Source of the DNA: Sphingomonas parva (ex Maeng et al. 2020)
GTDB taxonomy: Bacteria; Pseudomonadota; Alphaproteobacteria; Sphingomonadales; Sphingomonadaceae
Length of the DNA stretch: 64,000 nucleotides
Direction: 5' to 3'
Assembly (NCBI RefSeq): GCF_004564275.1
Contig: NZ_SPDV01000003.1
Location: 118,399-182,398, forward strand
Shown here: one piece after another, positions 37,278 to 49,314 of the stretch
Position numbering within the stretch: position 1 is the first letter of the stretch
Layout: the number at the start of each line of letters is the position of its first letter
The notes under the pieces: model-generated
Databases searched by the model: none
Told to the model about the DNA's origin: nothing
Seen by the model: only the letters and a program-made list of their open reading frames with translations
Position numbers and translations under genes: made by a program

Positions 37278-38038
37278 CGATCGAGAGGCTTGGCGCCGAG
37301 GCGCTGGAGCGCGTGCCCCATGGCTTCCTCGGTCGCCGGGGCGGGGTCTCGCAAGGGATTACCGCCGGCCTCAACGTCGGCCTCGGCTCGGCCGACGATC
37401 CGGAGGCGGTGCGCGCCAATCGCCGCCTTGCGGCCGACGCGATCTCGCCGGGCGCCGCGCTGGTTACCGTTCACCAGATCCACTCGCCCGAAGTCAGGTT
37501 CGCCACTGAAGCCTGGCCGGACCACGCACGCCCGCAGGCCGACGGGATCGTCACCGATCGTCCGGGACTGGTGCTCGGAATCCTGACCGCGGATTGCGCA
37601 CCGGTTCTGTTCGCCGACGCGGAGGCCGGCGTGGTCGGCGCTGCCCATGCCGGCTGGAAGGGGGCGTTCGGCGGCGTGGTCGAAGCTACCGTCGCCGAGA
37701 TGGAGCGGCACGGCGCCAAGCGCAGCCGCATCGCCGCCGCGGTCGGGCCGTGCATCGCCCGCCGCTCCTACGAGGTCGACGACGATTTCCTGCGCCGTTT
37801 CGTCGAGGCGGAGCCCGAGAACGAGCGGTTCTTCGGCCTCGGCCGGGACGGTCATCACCAGTTCGACCTGGAGGGTTTCGTAGTCGCCCGCCTCGCCGCC
37901 GCCGGCATCGGTCGCGTCGAGGCGCTCGGCGAGGACACTTATTCGCAGCCCGACCGCTTCTACAGCTACCGGCGCTCGACGCACCGGAGCGAACCGACCT
38001 ACGGCCGCCAGATCAGCCTGATCGCCGTTCCCGCCTGA
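37274..38038 (+). CDS. pgeF: Peptidoglycan editing factor PgeF (YfiH/laccase-domain family)
   Basis: A 254-residue protein with the family's zinc and active-site motifs: VHQIHSPEV, ILTADCAPVLFAD, GAAHAGWKGAFGGV and AAVGPCIA. The end is YSYRRSTHRSEPTYGRQISLI. PgeF removes wrongly incorporated residues from peptidoglycan precursors; relatives were earlier described as multicopper oxidases or purine nucleosidases. ATG at 37274 overlaps the GNAT stop. It is the last gene of the lgt operon, which groups envelope-related functions. Confidence 0.92.
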   Translation: MTIERLGAEALERVPHGFLGRRGGVSQGITAGLNVGLGSADDPEAVRANRRLAADAISPGAALVTVHQIHSPEVRFATEAWPDHARPQADGIVTDRPGLVLGILTADCAPVLFADAEAGVVGAAHAGWKGAFGGVVEATVAEMERHGAKRSRIAAAVGPCIARRSYEVDDDFLRRFVEAEPENERFFGLGRDGHHQFDLEGFVVARLAAAGIGRVEALGEDTYSQPDRFYSYRRSTHRSEPTYGRQISLIAVPA

Positions 38039-38121
38039 CCTCGGCGGGGCACTGGGGCGGAGCACTGGCGGGCGGCGTCGTTTTTCGGCTAGGGCCCTGC
38101 CAATCAAATTGGAGAGGCTCA

Positions 38122-39438
38122 ATGCAAGAAGACGAATCCGAGCTGACCGGCACGACGCCGCGCCGCCGGCCGAAGAACTCGGTGCGCGAGGTCGGCGGAC
38201 GCCGCCTCCAGCCGGCGACCCTGATGATGGGGCACGGCTTCGACCCGGCCCTGTCGGAAGGCTCGCTGAAGCCGCCCATCTTCCTCACCTCGACATTCGT
38301 CTTCGAGAACGCCGCCGCCGGAAAGCGCTTCTTCGAGGGCGTGACCGGCAAGCGCCCGGGCGGCGCCGAGGGTCTGGTCTATTCGCGCTTCAACGGCCCG
38401 AACCAGGAGATCCTGGAGGATCGGCTGAGCCTTTGGGAGGACGCCGAGGACGCGCTCACCTTCTCGTCCGGCATGTCGGCGATTGCCACCCTGCTGCTCA
38501 CCTTCGTCCAGCCGGGCGACGTGATCGTGCACTCCGGGCCGCTCTATGCGGCGACCGAGACCCTGATCGGCCGCATCCTGGGCCGGTTCGGCGTGCAGTG
38601 GCTCGATTTCCCCGCAGGCGCCGAGCAGGCGGAGATCGAGGAGGTGCTCGGCCGCGCCAAGGCGATGGGACGCGTGCCGCTGATCTACCTCGAGAGCCCG
38701 GCCAACCCGACCAACGCGCTGGTCGACGTCGAGGCCGTCGCCGCGGCGCGGGCGAAGATCTTCGGCGACGAGCGGCCGCCGATCGCGATCGACAACACCT
38801 TTCTCGGTCCGCTGTGGGCGAAGCCGCTCGACCACGGTGCCGATCTGTCGATCTACTCGCTGACCAAATATGCCGGCGGCCATTCCGACCTCGTCGCCGG
38901 CGGCGTCGTCGGGGCCAAGGCGCTGCTCGACCCGATCCGGATGATGCGCAACACGATCGGCACGATCACCGATCCGAACACCGCCTGGATGCTGCTGCGC
39001 AGCCTCGAGACGCTGGAGCTGCGCATGACCAAGGCGGGTGAGAACGCCGCCAAGGTGTGCGCCTTCCTGCGTGATCATCCCAAGGTCGAGAGCGTCGGCT
39101 ACCTCGGCTTCCTCGAGGACGGCGGCGACGCTCGTCAGGCGGACATCTACCGCCGCCATTGCACCGGCGCCGGATCGACCTTCTCGCTCTATCTGAAGGG
39201 CGGCGAAAAGGAGGCGTTCGCCTTCCTCGACGCGCTGAAGATCGCTCACCTGGCGGTGAGCCTCGGGGGCACCGAGACGCTGGCGAGCGCCCCAGCGGCG
39301 ATGACCCACCTCTCGGTCCCCGAGGAGCGCAAGAAGGCGCTCGGCATCTCGGACAACCTCGTCCGTATCTCGATCGGCGTCGAGGATCCGGACGACCTGA
39401 TCGCCGACTTCGCCCAGGCGCTCGACGCCGTGGGTTGA
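38122..39438 (+). CDS. Cystathionine gamma-synthase family PLP enzyme
   Basis: A 438-residue PLP-dependent enzyme of the Cys/Met-metabolism family. The PLP lysine is Lys249 in SLTKYAGGHSD. YSRFNGPNQEILEDRLSLWE and FSSGMSAIATLLLT give the phosphate-binding region, and GGTETLASAPAAMTH is close to the C-terminus. The N-terminal extension with PKNSVREVGGRRLQPAT marks a subgroup described as cystathionine gamma-synthase family or methionine gamma-lyase-like. The exact reaction is unresolved. ATG 38122 follows GGAGAGG. A terminator hairpin follows. Confidence 0.88.
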   Translation: MQEDESELTGTTPRRRPKNSVREVGGRRLQPATLMMGHGFDPALSEGSLKPPIFLTSTFVFENAAAGKRFFEGVTGKRPGGAEGLVYSRFNGPNQEILEDRLSLWEDAEDALTFSSGMSAIATLLLTFVQPGDVIVHSGPLYAATETLIGRILGRFGVQWLDFPAGAEQAEIEEVLGRAKAMGRVPLIYLESPANPTNALVDVEAVAAARAKIFGDERPPIAIDNTFLGPLWAKPLDHGADLSIYSLTKYAGGHSDLVAGGVVGAKALLDPIRMMRNTIGTITDPNTAWMLLRSLETLELRMTKAGENAAKVCAFLRDHPKVESVGYLGFLEDGGDARQADIYRRHCTGAGSTFSLYLKGGEKEAFAFLDALKIAHLAVSLGGTETLASAPAAMTHLSVPEERKKALGISDNLVRISIGVEDPDDLIADFAQALDAVG

Positions 39439-39446
39439 TCCGGAGC

Positions 39447-39473
39447 CCCTCCGCCGCACCAGGCGGCGGAGGG
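39447..39473. terminator. Hairpin terminator between convergent genes
   Basis: CCCTCCGCCGC at 39447-39457 pairs perfectly with GCGGCGGAGGG at 39463-39473 over a five-base loop. It lies between the ends of the PLP enzyme gene (+) and the HAD phosphatase gene (-). Confidence 0.65.
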
Positions 39474-39480
39474 CATCGGA

Positions 39481-40164
39481 TCAGACGTCCCTGCTCCAGT
39501 CCACCACCTGCCAGCCTTCCAGCTTCGCCAGCTTGACCAGCCGCGCGTGCGCGTTGGCGGCGACCGGCTCGTCGCTCCAGCGATGGACGTGGTGATCGGA
39601 GACGTGGTCGGAATAGAAGCGGATGTGGACTGCGTCGCGGCTGAGCCCTTCCCGCACCATCCACGCCTCGATCATGTCGAGCTTGGCCGGGCCGTAGCAG
39701 TTGCGCCCCTCGATGCGGGCGACGACCCGCCCCTCGGTGTCGAGGCCCGTCTCGGTGGCGATGACGTCGTCGAAACCGAGCCGGCGCGCGATCGCCGCAG
39801 CATAGAGGCGATAGGAAGCGGTCGCCAGGACCAGTCGGCGGCCCTCGGCGCGATCTTCCGCCAGCCGCCGCCGCGCGCCCGGCATGATGTTCGAGGCGAT
39901 CTGGCGGTCGGCGAAGCTCTCGATCACCGGCTCGAGCGCGGCCGCCGTCCGGCCGCGGCCGACGAGCAGATCGTAATTCCATTCCTTGAGCGTGCCGCGA
40001 TCGATCAGCCGCGCCACATAAGCGAGCATCGTCAGGCCGACGACCGGCAGCAGGACCAGCCGCCATGGCGCGAGGCGCAGCGCCGCGTGAACGAGGAACG
40101 GCGTATAGGTCGCACGCCGGGTGATCGTGCGATCCATGTCGTAAATGGCGAGCTGTGCCTTCAT
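39481..40164 (-). CDS. HAD-IB family phosphatase
   Basis: A 227-residue hydrolase beginning YDMDRTITRR, with the nucleophile Asp9 and acid/base Asp11 of the HAD motif I. LATASYRLYA provides motif II, and HIRFYSDHVSDHHVH motif III/IV. Members of subfamily IB dephosphorylate small metabolites such as phosphoserine or glycerol phosphates. A hydrophobic stretch (LRLAPWRLVLLPVVGLTMLA) near residues 29-48 suggests membrane association. It is divergent from the mla operon. Confidence 0.87.
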   Translation of the reverse strand: MKAQLAIYDMDRTITRRATYTPFLVHAALRLAPWRLVLLPVVGLTMLAYVARLIDRGTLKEWNYDLLVGRGRTAAALEPVIESFADRQIASNIMPGARRRLAEDRAEGRRLVLATASYRLYAAAIARRLGFDDVIATETGLDTEGRVVARIEGRNCYGPAKLDMIEAWMVREGLSRDAVHIRFYSDHVSDHHVHRWSDEPVAANAHARLVKLAKLEGWQVVDWSRDV

Positions 40165-40238
40165 GTCGACGGGGCAAGCACAGAAGTCGGCTTTTTGTCC
40201 AGCTTGCCCATCGCCGAGAATTGAAGCATGTCGCTGCC

Positions 40239-41348
40239 ATGAGCACGGTCGCCCGCTGCACCGACACGATTGAAGACGGCCGGCGGGTGCTTCGCTTTGC
40301 CGGCGACCTGACGCTCGCTCGTCTCGGCGTCCTGCCGACCAAGCTCGATCGCATGAAGGGGCGCGACTTCGTCCTCGATCTCTCCGGGGTCGGACGGATG
40401 GACACGATCGGCGCCTGGACGATCCACCGCGTGGTTCGCGATCGCGGCGGCACCGTCGTCGGCGCCAGCCCCGGCAACGAGAGCCTGCTCCGGCAGATGG
40501 CGCAGGTCGATCAGCCGGTGAAGGTTCGGCCCGATCCGCCGCCCGCCTTCACCCGCGTGCTCGACCAGCTGGGCAGCGCCACCGTGGAGGCCGGGCGCAC
40601 CCTGCTTGGCCTGCTCGCCTTTTTTGGTGCGATGCTGATCGGTGTCGCCCGGGTGTTCCGCGAGCCGCGCCGCTTCCGGATCAACGCCGTCGTGCAGCGG
40701 TTCGAAGTGGTCGGAGTCCACGCCTTCGGCATCATCGGCCTGATGAGCTTCCTGGTCGGCATCGTCATCGCTCAGCAGGGCGCCGTGCAGCTGCGCCAGT
40801 TCGGCGCGGAAGTGTTCACCGTCAACCTGATCGGCCGCAGCTCGATCAAGGAGCTGGGCGTGCTGATGACGGCGATCATGGTCGCCGGCCGCTCCGGATC
40901 GGCCTTTGCGGCGCAATTGGGCTCGATGAAGCTCGCCGAGGAGGTCGACGCGATGCGCACGATCGGCGTCTCGCCGATGGAGGCCCTGGTCCTGCCGCGC
41001 GTCTTCGCGACCGTGATGATGATGCCGCTCCTCTCCTTCTACGCGGCGATCGTCGCGATCGTCGGCGGCGGCATCTTCTGCTGGATCGGCCTCGACATTC
41101 CCCCGGTCACCTTCGTGCAGCGCATCCGCGAGGTCGTCCCGGTGACCGATCTCTGGCAGCTGCTGGTCAAGGCGCCGGTGTTCGGGCTGATCATCGCCCT
41201 GGCGGGCTGCTTCCAGGGCATGCAGGTCGAGGCCAGCGCGGAGGAGGTCGGCCTCCGGACGACCACGGCGGTGGTCCAGGGCATCTTCCTGGTGATCGTG
41301 CTCGACGCCTTCTTCGCCGTCTTCTTCACCGAGGTCGGCTGGCTGTGA
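40239..41348 (+). CDS. mlaE: ABC lipid-transport permease MlaE with N-terminal STAS domain
   Basis: A 369-residue protein from ATG 40239. Residues 1-100 resemble a STAS domain (FVLDLSGVGRMDTIGAW), fused to an MlaE permease with five to six membrane segments. LVGIVIAQQGAVQLRQFGAE and SGSAFAAQLGSMKLAEEVDAMRTIG are conserved MlaE stretches. With MlaF and MlaD it moves phospholipid between inner and outer membrane, keeping outer-membrane asymmetry. In E. coli the STAS part is a separate protein, MlaB; here it is fused. The stop overlaps the GTG of mlaF. Confidence 0.92.
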   Translation: MSTVARCTDTIEDGRRVLRFAGDLTLARLGVLPTKLDRMKGRDFVLDLSGVGRMDTIGAWTIHRVVRDRGGTVVGASPGNESLLRQMAQVDQPVKVRPDPPPAFTRVLDQLGSATVEAGRTLLGLLAFFGAMLIGVARVFREPRRFRINAVVQRFEVVGVHAFGIIGLMSFLVGIVIAQQGAVQLRQFGAEVFTVNLIGRSSIKELGVLMTAIMVAGRSGSAFAAQLGSMKLAEEVDAMRTIGVSPMEALVLPRVFATVMMMPLLSFYAAIVAIVGGGIFCWIGLDIPPVTFVQRIREVVPVTDLWQLLVKAPVFGLIIALAGCFQGMQVEASAEEVGLRTTTAVVQGIFLVIVLDAFFAVFFTEVGWL

Positions 41349-42175
41349 GCGATCCGCAGAGCGACAACATCATCGAGGTCCACGGCCTCAGCAACGTCTT
41401 CGGCGAGCAGGTCATACACGAGGGTCTCGACCTCGAGGTGCGGCGCGGCGAGATCCTCGGCGTCGTCGGCGGATCGGGCACCGGCAAATCGGTGCTGATG
41501 CGGTCGATCATCGGCCTCCAGACTCCCGATGCCGGCGACGTGCGCGTGTTCGACGTGCCGGTCCGCAGCGCCAAGGAGGCCCAGATGCAGGCCATCCGCA
41601 AGCGCTGGGGCATCCTCTTCCAGGGCGCGGCGCTGTTCTCGACGCTGACCGTGGCCGAGAACGTGCAGGTTCCGCTGCGCGAATTCTATCCGCGGCTCTC
41701 GGACCGCATGCTGGACGAGATCGCGGCCTACAAGATCGTGATGGTCGGCCTCCCCGGGGATGCCGGCCCGAAATATCCGGCCGAGCTCTCCGGCGGCATG
41801 AAGAAGCGCGCCGGCATCGCCCGCGCGCTGGCGCTCGATCCGGAGCTGCTGTTCCTGGACGAGCCGACCGCCGGGCTCGATCCGATCGGCGCGGCGGCCT
41901 TCGACCAGCTGATCCTCGACCTTCGCGAGCGGCTCGGCCTCACCGTCTTCCTGATCACGCACGATCTGGACACGCTTCACGCGATCTGCGACCGCGTGGC
42001 GGTGCTCGCCGACCGCAAGGTGGTGGCGGTCGGAACGATTCCGGAACTGTTGGCTTTGGATCACGCGTGGATCCAGGAATATTTCAGAGGGCCGCGGGGG
42101 CGAGCGGCCGAAGAGGCGGTCGAGGCCGAGGAGGCCCGCAACGAACTCGCCGCGCAGGGGAGCGCTGACGACTGA
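41345..42175 (+). CDS. mlaF: ABC lipid-transport ATPase MlaF
   Basis: A 276-residue ATPase. Walker A is GGSGTGKSVLMR, the Q-loop is LFQGAALFSTLTV, the signature is LSGGMKKR, and Walker B is LLFLDEPTAGLDP. The signature LSGGMKKR and ALFSTLTV are typical of MlaF/TtgA-type ATPases. It provides energy to the MlaE permease. GTG at 41345 overlaps the mlaE stop, and the stop shares a base with the mlaD ATG. Confidence 0.93.
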   Translation: MSDPQSDNIIEVHGLSNVFGEQVIHEGLDLEVRRGEILGVVGGSGTGKSVLMRSIIGLQTPDAGDVRVFDVPVRSAKEAQMQAIRKRWGILFQGAALFSTLTVAENVQVPLREFYPRLSDRMLDEIAAYKIVMVGLPGDAGPKYPAELSGGMKKRAGIARALALDPELLFLDEPTAGLDPIGAAAFDQLILDLRERLGLTVFLITHDLDTLHAICDRVAVLADRKVVAVGTIPELLALDHAWIQEYFRGPRGRAAEEAVEAEEARNELAAQGSADD

Positions 42176-43152
42176 TGGAAACGCGTTCCAACCATATTCT
42201 TGTCGGCGCCGTCGTGCTCGCGATGATCCTCGCGGTGCTCGGCTTCATCGTCTGGCTGAGCGGATCCTCGGGCAATACCGACAAGCAATACGACATCTTC
42301 TTCAGCCAGGCCGTGGACGGCCTCGCCGAGGGATCGGCGGTGACCTTCTCGGGCGTGCCGGTGGGCCAGGTCCGATCGATCAGCCTCGAGCCCAAGACCC
42401 CGCAGTTCGTCCGCGTGCGCATCGCGGTGCGTGACAGCACGCCGATCCTGGTCGGCACGACGGCGACGCTGAACGGCGTCGGCTTCACCGGAGTCTCGCA
42501 GGTCCAGCTCGATCCGCCCGATCGCGATTCCAAGCGGCGCGGGCCGGCGCGGGAGATCACCTGCGAAGTCACCCAATGTCCCTATGACGCGCCGATCATC
42601 CCGACCAAGCCGGGCGCCATCGGCCAGCTGCTGAGCAGCGCGCCGGAGCTGCTCGATCGCGTCTCGACGCTGACCGCGCGGCTCACCGAATTGCTGTCCG
42701 ACAGGAACCAGGCCTCGATCGCGGCGATCCTCGAGAACGTGCAGGTGATCAGCCGCAACCTCGCCGCCCGCTCGGACGAGATCGCCGCGACCATGGCGGA
42801 GGCGCGGACCGCAATCCGCCAGACCGGCGCGGCCGTCGAGCAGCTCGGCCAGCTCGCCAGCACCAGCGACGCCTTGCTGCAGCAGGACGCGCGGCCGCTG
42901 ATCGCCGACTTGCGCAAGACGGTGCAGGCGGCGGAAGGCAGCATGCAGAATCTGGACGCCGTCCTCGCCGATGCGCGCCCCGGCGTGCAGGCCTTCTCCA
43001 AGCAGACGGTGCCCGAAATCGGTCAGCTGATCCGCGACCTGCGCGAGATGTCCGCCAGCCTCTCGGCCGTGTCCCAGCGGCTGGAGACCCAGGGAGTCGG
43101 CGGAATCGTCGGCGGCCAGACCCTCCCCGACTACAAGCCGAGGAAGAAATGA
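42175..43152 (+). CDS. mlaD: MCE-domain lipid-binding protein MlaD
   Basis: A 325-residue periplasmic protein anchored by one N-terminal membrane segment (about 9-29). An MCE domain (about 37-125) begins YDIFFSQAVDGLAEGSAVTFSGVPVG. A long helical C-terminal part (TLTARLTELLSDRNQ onward) is probably part of the lipid tunnel. It hands phospholipids to or from the MlaEF complex. The gene overlaps mlaF by one base (TGATG) and the lipoprotein gene by four. Confidence 0.92.
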   Translation: METRSNHILVGAVVLAMILAVLGFIVWLSGSSGNTDKQYDIFFSQAVDGLAEGSAVTFSGVPVGQVRSISLEPKTPQFVRVRIAVRDSTPILVGTTATLNGVGFTGVSQVQLDPPDRDSKRRGPAREITCEVTQCPYDAPIIPTKPGAIGQLLSSAPELLDRVSTLTARLTELLSDRNQASIAAILENVQVISRNLAARSDEIAATMAEARTAIRQTGAAVEQLGQLASTSDALLQQDARPLIADLRKTVQAAEGSMQNLDAVLADARPGVQAFSKQTVPEIGQLIRDLREMSASLSAVSQRLETQGVGGIVGGQTLPDYKPRKK

Positions 43153-43730
43153 CGACACGCCCGATCCTCGTTCTCGCCGCGGCGCTCGCCCTCTCGGGCT
43201 GCCTCAGCTTCGGCTCGAAGCCGCCGCCCGTGCTGATGCGCCTTACCGCCAGCGAGCCGCGGCCGGCCGGCGCCAGCCGCACCGCCGGCGCCGGCGACGC
43301 CATCACGGTCGTCGTCCCGACGGTGCCGCAGGAGCTGCGCACCGCCCGAGTGCCGGTGCGCACCGGCGGCACGGGCGTCGCCTATCTCAAGGACGCTCAG
43401 TGGGTCGGCAATCCCGACGCGCTGTTCGCGCGCCTGCTCAGCGAGACGATCGCCGCCCGCACCGGCCGCGTCGTGCTCGATCCTCTGCAGACCACGTTCG
43501 ATCCGGGCACACGGCTGAGCGGCACGCTGGCGACGTTCGGCCTCGATGCCGATACCTCGGAGGCCGTCGTGGTCTACGACGCGGTTCTCGCCCGTGGTCC
43601 CAATGCGGTCGAATCGCGCCGCTTCGAGGCCCGCGCGCCGGTGGCGGCGGTCGACGCGGCTTCGGCGCCGGACGCGCTCAACCAGGCCGCGAACCAGATC
43701 GCCTCCGAAGTCGCCGCCTGGGTCGGCTGA
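43149..43730 (+). CDS. ABC transport auxiliary lipoprotein of the Mla operon
   Basis: A 193-residue lipoprotein with lipobox LSGC (Cys18). The domain contains ITVVVPTVPQELRTARVPV, AYLKDAQWVGNPDALFARLL, and an Asp/Glu-rich middle. It fits the ABC-type transport auxiliary lipoprotein family, also seen as the PqiC-like component of MCE systems. It probably sits on the outer membrane and bridges MlaD to it. ATG 43149 overlaps the mlaD stop. It completes a four-gene lipid transport operon. Confidence 0.88.
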   Translation: MTTRPILVLAAALALSGCLSFGSKPPPVLMRLTASEPRPAGASRTAGAGDAITVVVPTVPQELRTARVPVRTGGTGVAYLKDAQWVGNPDALFARLLSETIAARTGRVVLDPLQTTFDPGTRLSGTLATFGLDADTSEAVVVYDAVLARGPNAVESRRFEARAPVAAVDAASAPDALNQAANQIASEVAAWVG

Positions 43731-43769
43731 GAGCCGGCCCCCTCTAAAGAGCGACGGGAGGGGAGACGC

Positions 43770-46355
43770 TCAGCCGAGGCTCTTCGAGGCCTGCTCGAAC
43801 ACGTCCTTCGAAAGCCCGGGCGCCGCGACGATGCGCTCGAGCTCGGCGCGCATCAGCGCAGCGCGGCCCTCGTCGAAGCGCCGCCAGCGGCCGAGCGGCG
43901 GGACCAGCCGGGCGGCGGTCTGCGGGTTGAGCCGGTCGACCGCAAGGATCATGTCGGCGAGGAAGCGGTAGCCGCGGCCGGAGACGTCGTGAAAGGCGCG
44001 CTGGTTGGCGGCGAAGGCACCGACCAGGGCGCGCATCCGGTTCGGATTGGAAAGCGTGAAATCGGGGTGTCGGGCGAGCGCCTCGACTGCCTCCAGGGCG
44101 TCGTCGCGGGTCGAGAGCGCCTGGACGGTGAACCATTTGTCGAGGACGAGTGGATCGCGGCGGTAGCGATCGTAGAAGCCGGCGAGGGCCGTGTTCCGCT
44201 CGGCGGCGCCCGAGTTGACCAGAGCGGTCAGCGCGCCCTGGCGATCGGTCATGTTGTCGGCATCCTCGAACTGACGCATCGCGAGCTTGGCGGCATCCTC
44301 CGCGCCGGCGCCGAGCAGATAGCCGAGCGCGACGCTGCGCAGGCGGCGGGCGCCCTTGGCCGCGGGCGAGTATTCGAAGCGGTTTGCCGCGGTCGCGGAA
44401 TAAGCGGCGCGCCACTGCCCCTCGAGCGCGCTCCCGAGAGCGACACGCAGCGCCTCCCGAGCGGCGCGGATCGCGTCGGGATCGACCACAGCGAGGTGAT
44501 CTCCGACGAATGATTCGCTGGGGAGCAGCACCGCCTCGGCAATGAAGGCGTGATCCAGGGCAGGATTGGCGAGCGTCTCCCGTACTGCGGCGATGACCGG
44601 TTCGTGATCGGCCGGGCCGCCGGAGACAGCGCGCAACAGGGTGTCGAGCATCAGCTGCTGCATCGCCTCGTAGCGCGCAAAGGCGTTGTCGTCGTGCGCC
44701 GAGAGGAAGGCGAGATCGGCAAGGTCGCGGCCGGCCTCGACAACGACGGGTGCAGAGAAGTCGCGGTTGATCGAGAGAACCGGCCGCTCGAGCAGGCCCG
44801 AAAAGGCAATCTCGGCCCGCTCCTCCTCGAGCATCACCAGCCGCTCTTCGAGCTTGGTGCCCGAGTCCGCGCCGAACAGGGCAACCTTGAGCGGGATCGG
44901 CATCGGCTGCTTCTCGGTCTGGCCCGGCGTCGCCGGCACCTGCTGGGAGAGGGTCAGCGTCGCCGCGCCGTTGTCGTCCGAGGCGAGCGCGGCGCGGATG
45001 CGGGGCGTACCGGCCTGGCTGTACCACAAGCGGAAGCGGGAGAGATCGATGCCCCCGCCCTCCTCCATCGCGCGGACGAAATCCTCGCAGGTCGCCGCCT
45101 CGCCGTCGTGGCGGCTGAAGTAGAGATCGGTGCCCGCGCGGAAGCGCTCCGGCCCGAGGATCGTGTGCATCATCCGGATCAGCTCGGCGCCCTTGTTGTA
45201 GACGGTCGCCGTGTAGAAGTTCGAGATCTCGATATAGCTTTCGGGCCGCACCGGATGGGCCAGCGGGCCGCCATCCTCGGGGAACTGAGCGGCGCGCAAC
45301 ACGCGCACGTCCTCGATCCTCTTGACCGCGCGCGAGCCCATGTCGGCGGAGAATTGCTGGTCGCGGAAGACGGTGAAGCCTTCCTTGAGCGAGAGCTGGA
45401 ACCAGTCGCGGCAAGTGATTCGGTTACCCGACCAATTATGGAAATATTCGTGCGCGACCACGCCTGCGACGGCGTCGAAATCGGCGTCCGTGGCCGTCTC
45501 GGCATCCGCGAGAATGTAGCGCGAGTTGAAGATGTTGAGGCCCTTGTTCTCCATCGCACCGAAGTTGAAATCGGAGACGGCGACGATGTTGAACACGGCG
45601 AGATCGTATTCGCGTCCGTAGGTTTCCTCGTCCCATTTCATCGACGCCTTGAGCGCCGCCATGGCGTGCGCGGTCTTCGACAGATCGGGCTCGCGCACCC
45701 AGATGCCGAGATCGACCGTCCGGCCGGAGGCGGTGACGAAGCTGTCGCGATTGGCGACGAGGTCCCCGGCAACAAGCGCGAAGAGATAGCAGGGCTTCGG
45801 AAAGGGATCGCGCCACTCCGCCCAGTGGCGGCCGCCGTCGAGATCGCCCGCGCCGACCGGATCGCCGTTGGACAGGAGCACGGGATAAACAGCCTTGTCC
45901 GCCGCCATGCAGACGGTGAAGCGGCTCAGCACGTCCGGACGATCGGGAAAGGGCGTGATGCGGCGAAAGCCTTCGGCCTCGCATTGCGTGCAGAGGATCC
46001 CGCCCGATTCATAGAGCCCCATGAGCTGCGTGTTGGCGCGCGGGCCGATCTCGACCAGCGTCTCGACCACGGCCGCGGCCGTGGAAACGGTGATCGTCAG
46101 GCGCTCATCCTCGAGCCGATGTTCGGCGGCCTCGCCATCGACGGTGACCTCGACCAGGGTCAGACCCTCGGCATCGAGGACGAGCGGACGGTCGTGGGCG
46201 CCGTTGCGAGCGACCTTGAGACGCGCTCGGACCCGGGTCCTCTCCGCACCGAGATCGAAATCGAGAGCGATCTCCGGGACCAGCCAGTCCGGCGGACGAT
46301 AATCCTCACGTCGAACGATGACGGGCGCGGCGGGTGCGTTCTGGGCGTCGAGCAT
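43770..46355 (-). CDS. pepN: Aminopeptidase N
   Basis: An 861-residue M1 metalloaminopeptidase. The exopeptidase motif GAMENKGL and the zinc motif HEYFHNW, with the following Glu in LSLKEGFTVFRDQQFS, are intact. The C-terminal half is the helical domain of the bacterial PepN type. It removes N-terminal residues from peptides in the cytoplasm. ATG 46355 gives the normal length. It is convergent with the mla operon. Confidence 0.95.
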   Translation of the reverse strand: MLDAQNAPAAPVIVRREDYRPPDWLVPEIALDFDLGAERTRVRARLKVARNGAHDRPLVLDAEGLTLVEVTVDGEAAEHRLEDERLTITVSTAAAVVETLVEIGPRANTQLMGLYESGGILCTQCEAEGFRRITPFPDRPDVLSRFTVCMAADKAVYPVLLSNGDPVGAGDLDGGRHWAEWRDPFPKPCYLFALVAGDLVANRDSFVTASGRTVDLGIWVREPDLSKTAHAMAALKASMKWDEETYGREYDLAVFNIVAVSDFNFGAMENKGLNIFNSRYILADAETATDADFDAVAGVVAHEYFHNWSGNRITCRDWFQLSLKEGFTVFRDQQFSADMGSRAVKRIEDVRVLRAAQFPEDGGPLAHPVRPESYIEISNFYTATVYNKGAELIRMMHTILGPERFRAGTDLYFSRHDGEAATCEDFVRAMEEGGGIDLSRFRLWYSQAGTPRIRAALASDDNGAATLTLSQQVPATPGQTEKQPMPIPLKVALFGADSGTKLEERLVMLEEERAEIAFSGLLERPVLSINRDFSAPVVVEAGRDLADLAFLSAHDDNAFARYEAMQQLMLDTLLRAVSGGPADHEPVIAAVRETLANPALDHAFIAEAVLLPSESFVGDHLAVVDPDAIRAAREALRVALGSALEGQWRAAYSATAANRFEYSPAAKGARRLRSVALGYLLGAGAEDAAKLAMRQFEDADNMTDRQGALTALVNSGAAERNTALAGFYDRYRRDPLVLDKWFTVQALSTRDDALEAVEALARHPDFTLSNPNRMRALVGAFAANQRAFHDVSGRGYRFLADMILAVDRLNPQTAARLVPPLGRWRRFDEGRAALMRAELERIVAAPGLSKDVFEQASKSLG

Positions 46356-46452
46356 CCTCGGGACTTAGGAGCGCGCCGGGGTGGGCGCAATGGACCCGCG
46401 TGGTGCGGGCTCGTCCGTTCCGGTGGTTCGTCGGACGGTGGAGCCCGGCTAG

Positions 46453-49254
<2,802 letters not shown>

Positions 49255-49257
49255 CCC

Positions 49258-49287
49258 GAACGCCTCCCGCTGCGGCGGGAGGCGTTC
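49258..49287. terminator. Strong hairpin terminator after gyrB
   Basis: GAACGCCTCCCGC at 49258-49270 pairs perfectly with GCGGGAGGCGTTC at 49275-49287 over a four-base loop. It lies between convergent gyrB and the LysR gene. The stem is 13 pairs with no T-tract. Confidence 0.75.
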
Positions 49288-49314
49288 GCCGCCGGCTGGC
49301 CGGGGGCTCTCCGG

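Noticed and set aside
43731..43769. Possible terminator between the Mla lipoprotein gene and pepN
   Set aside because: CCCCTC and GAGGGG could pair, but only over a loop of more than ten bases with a weak six-pair stem.
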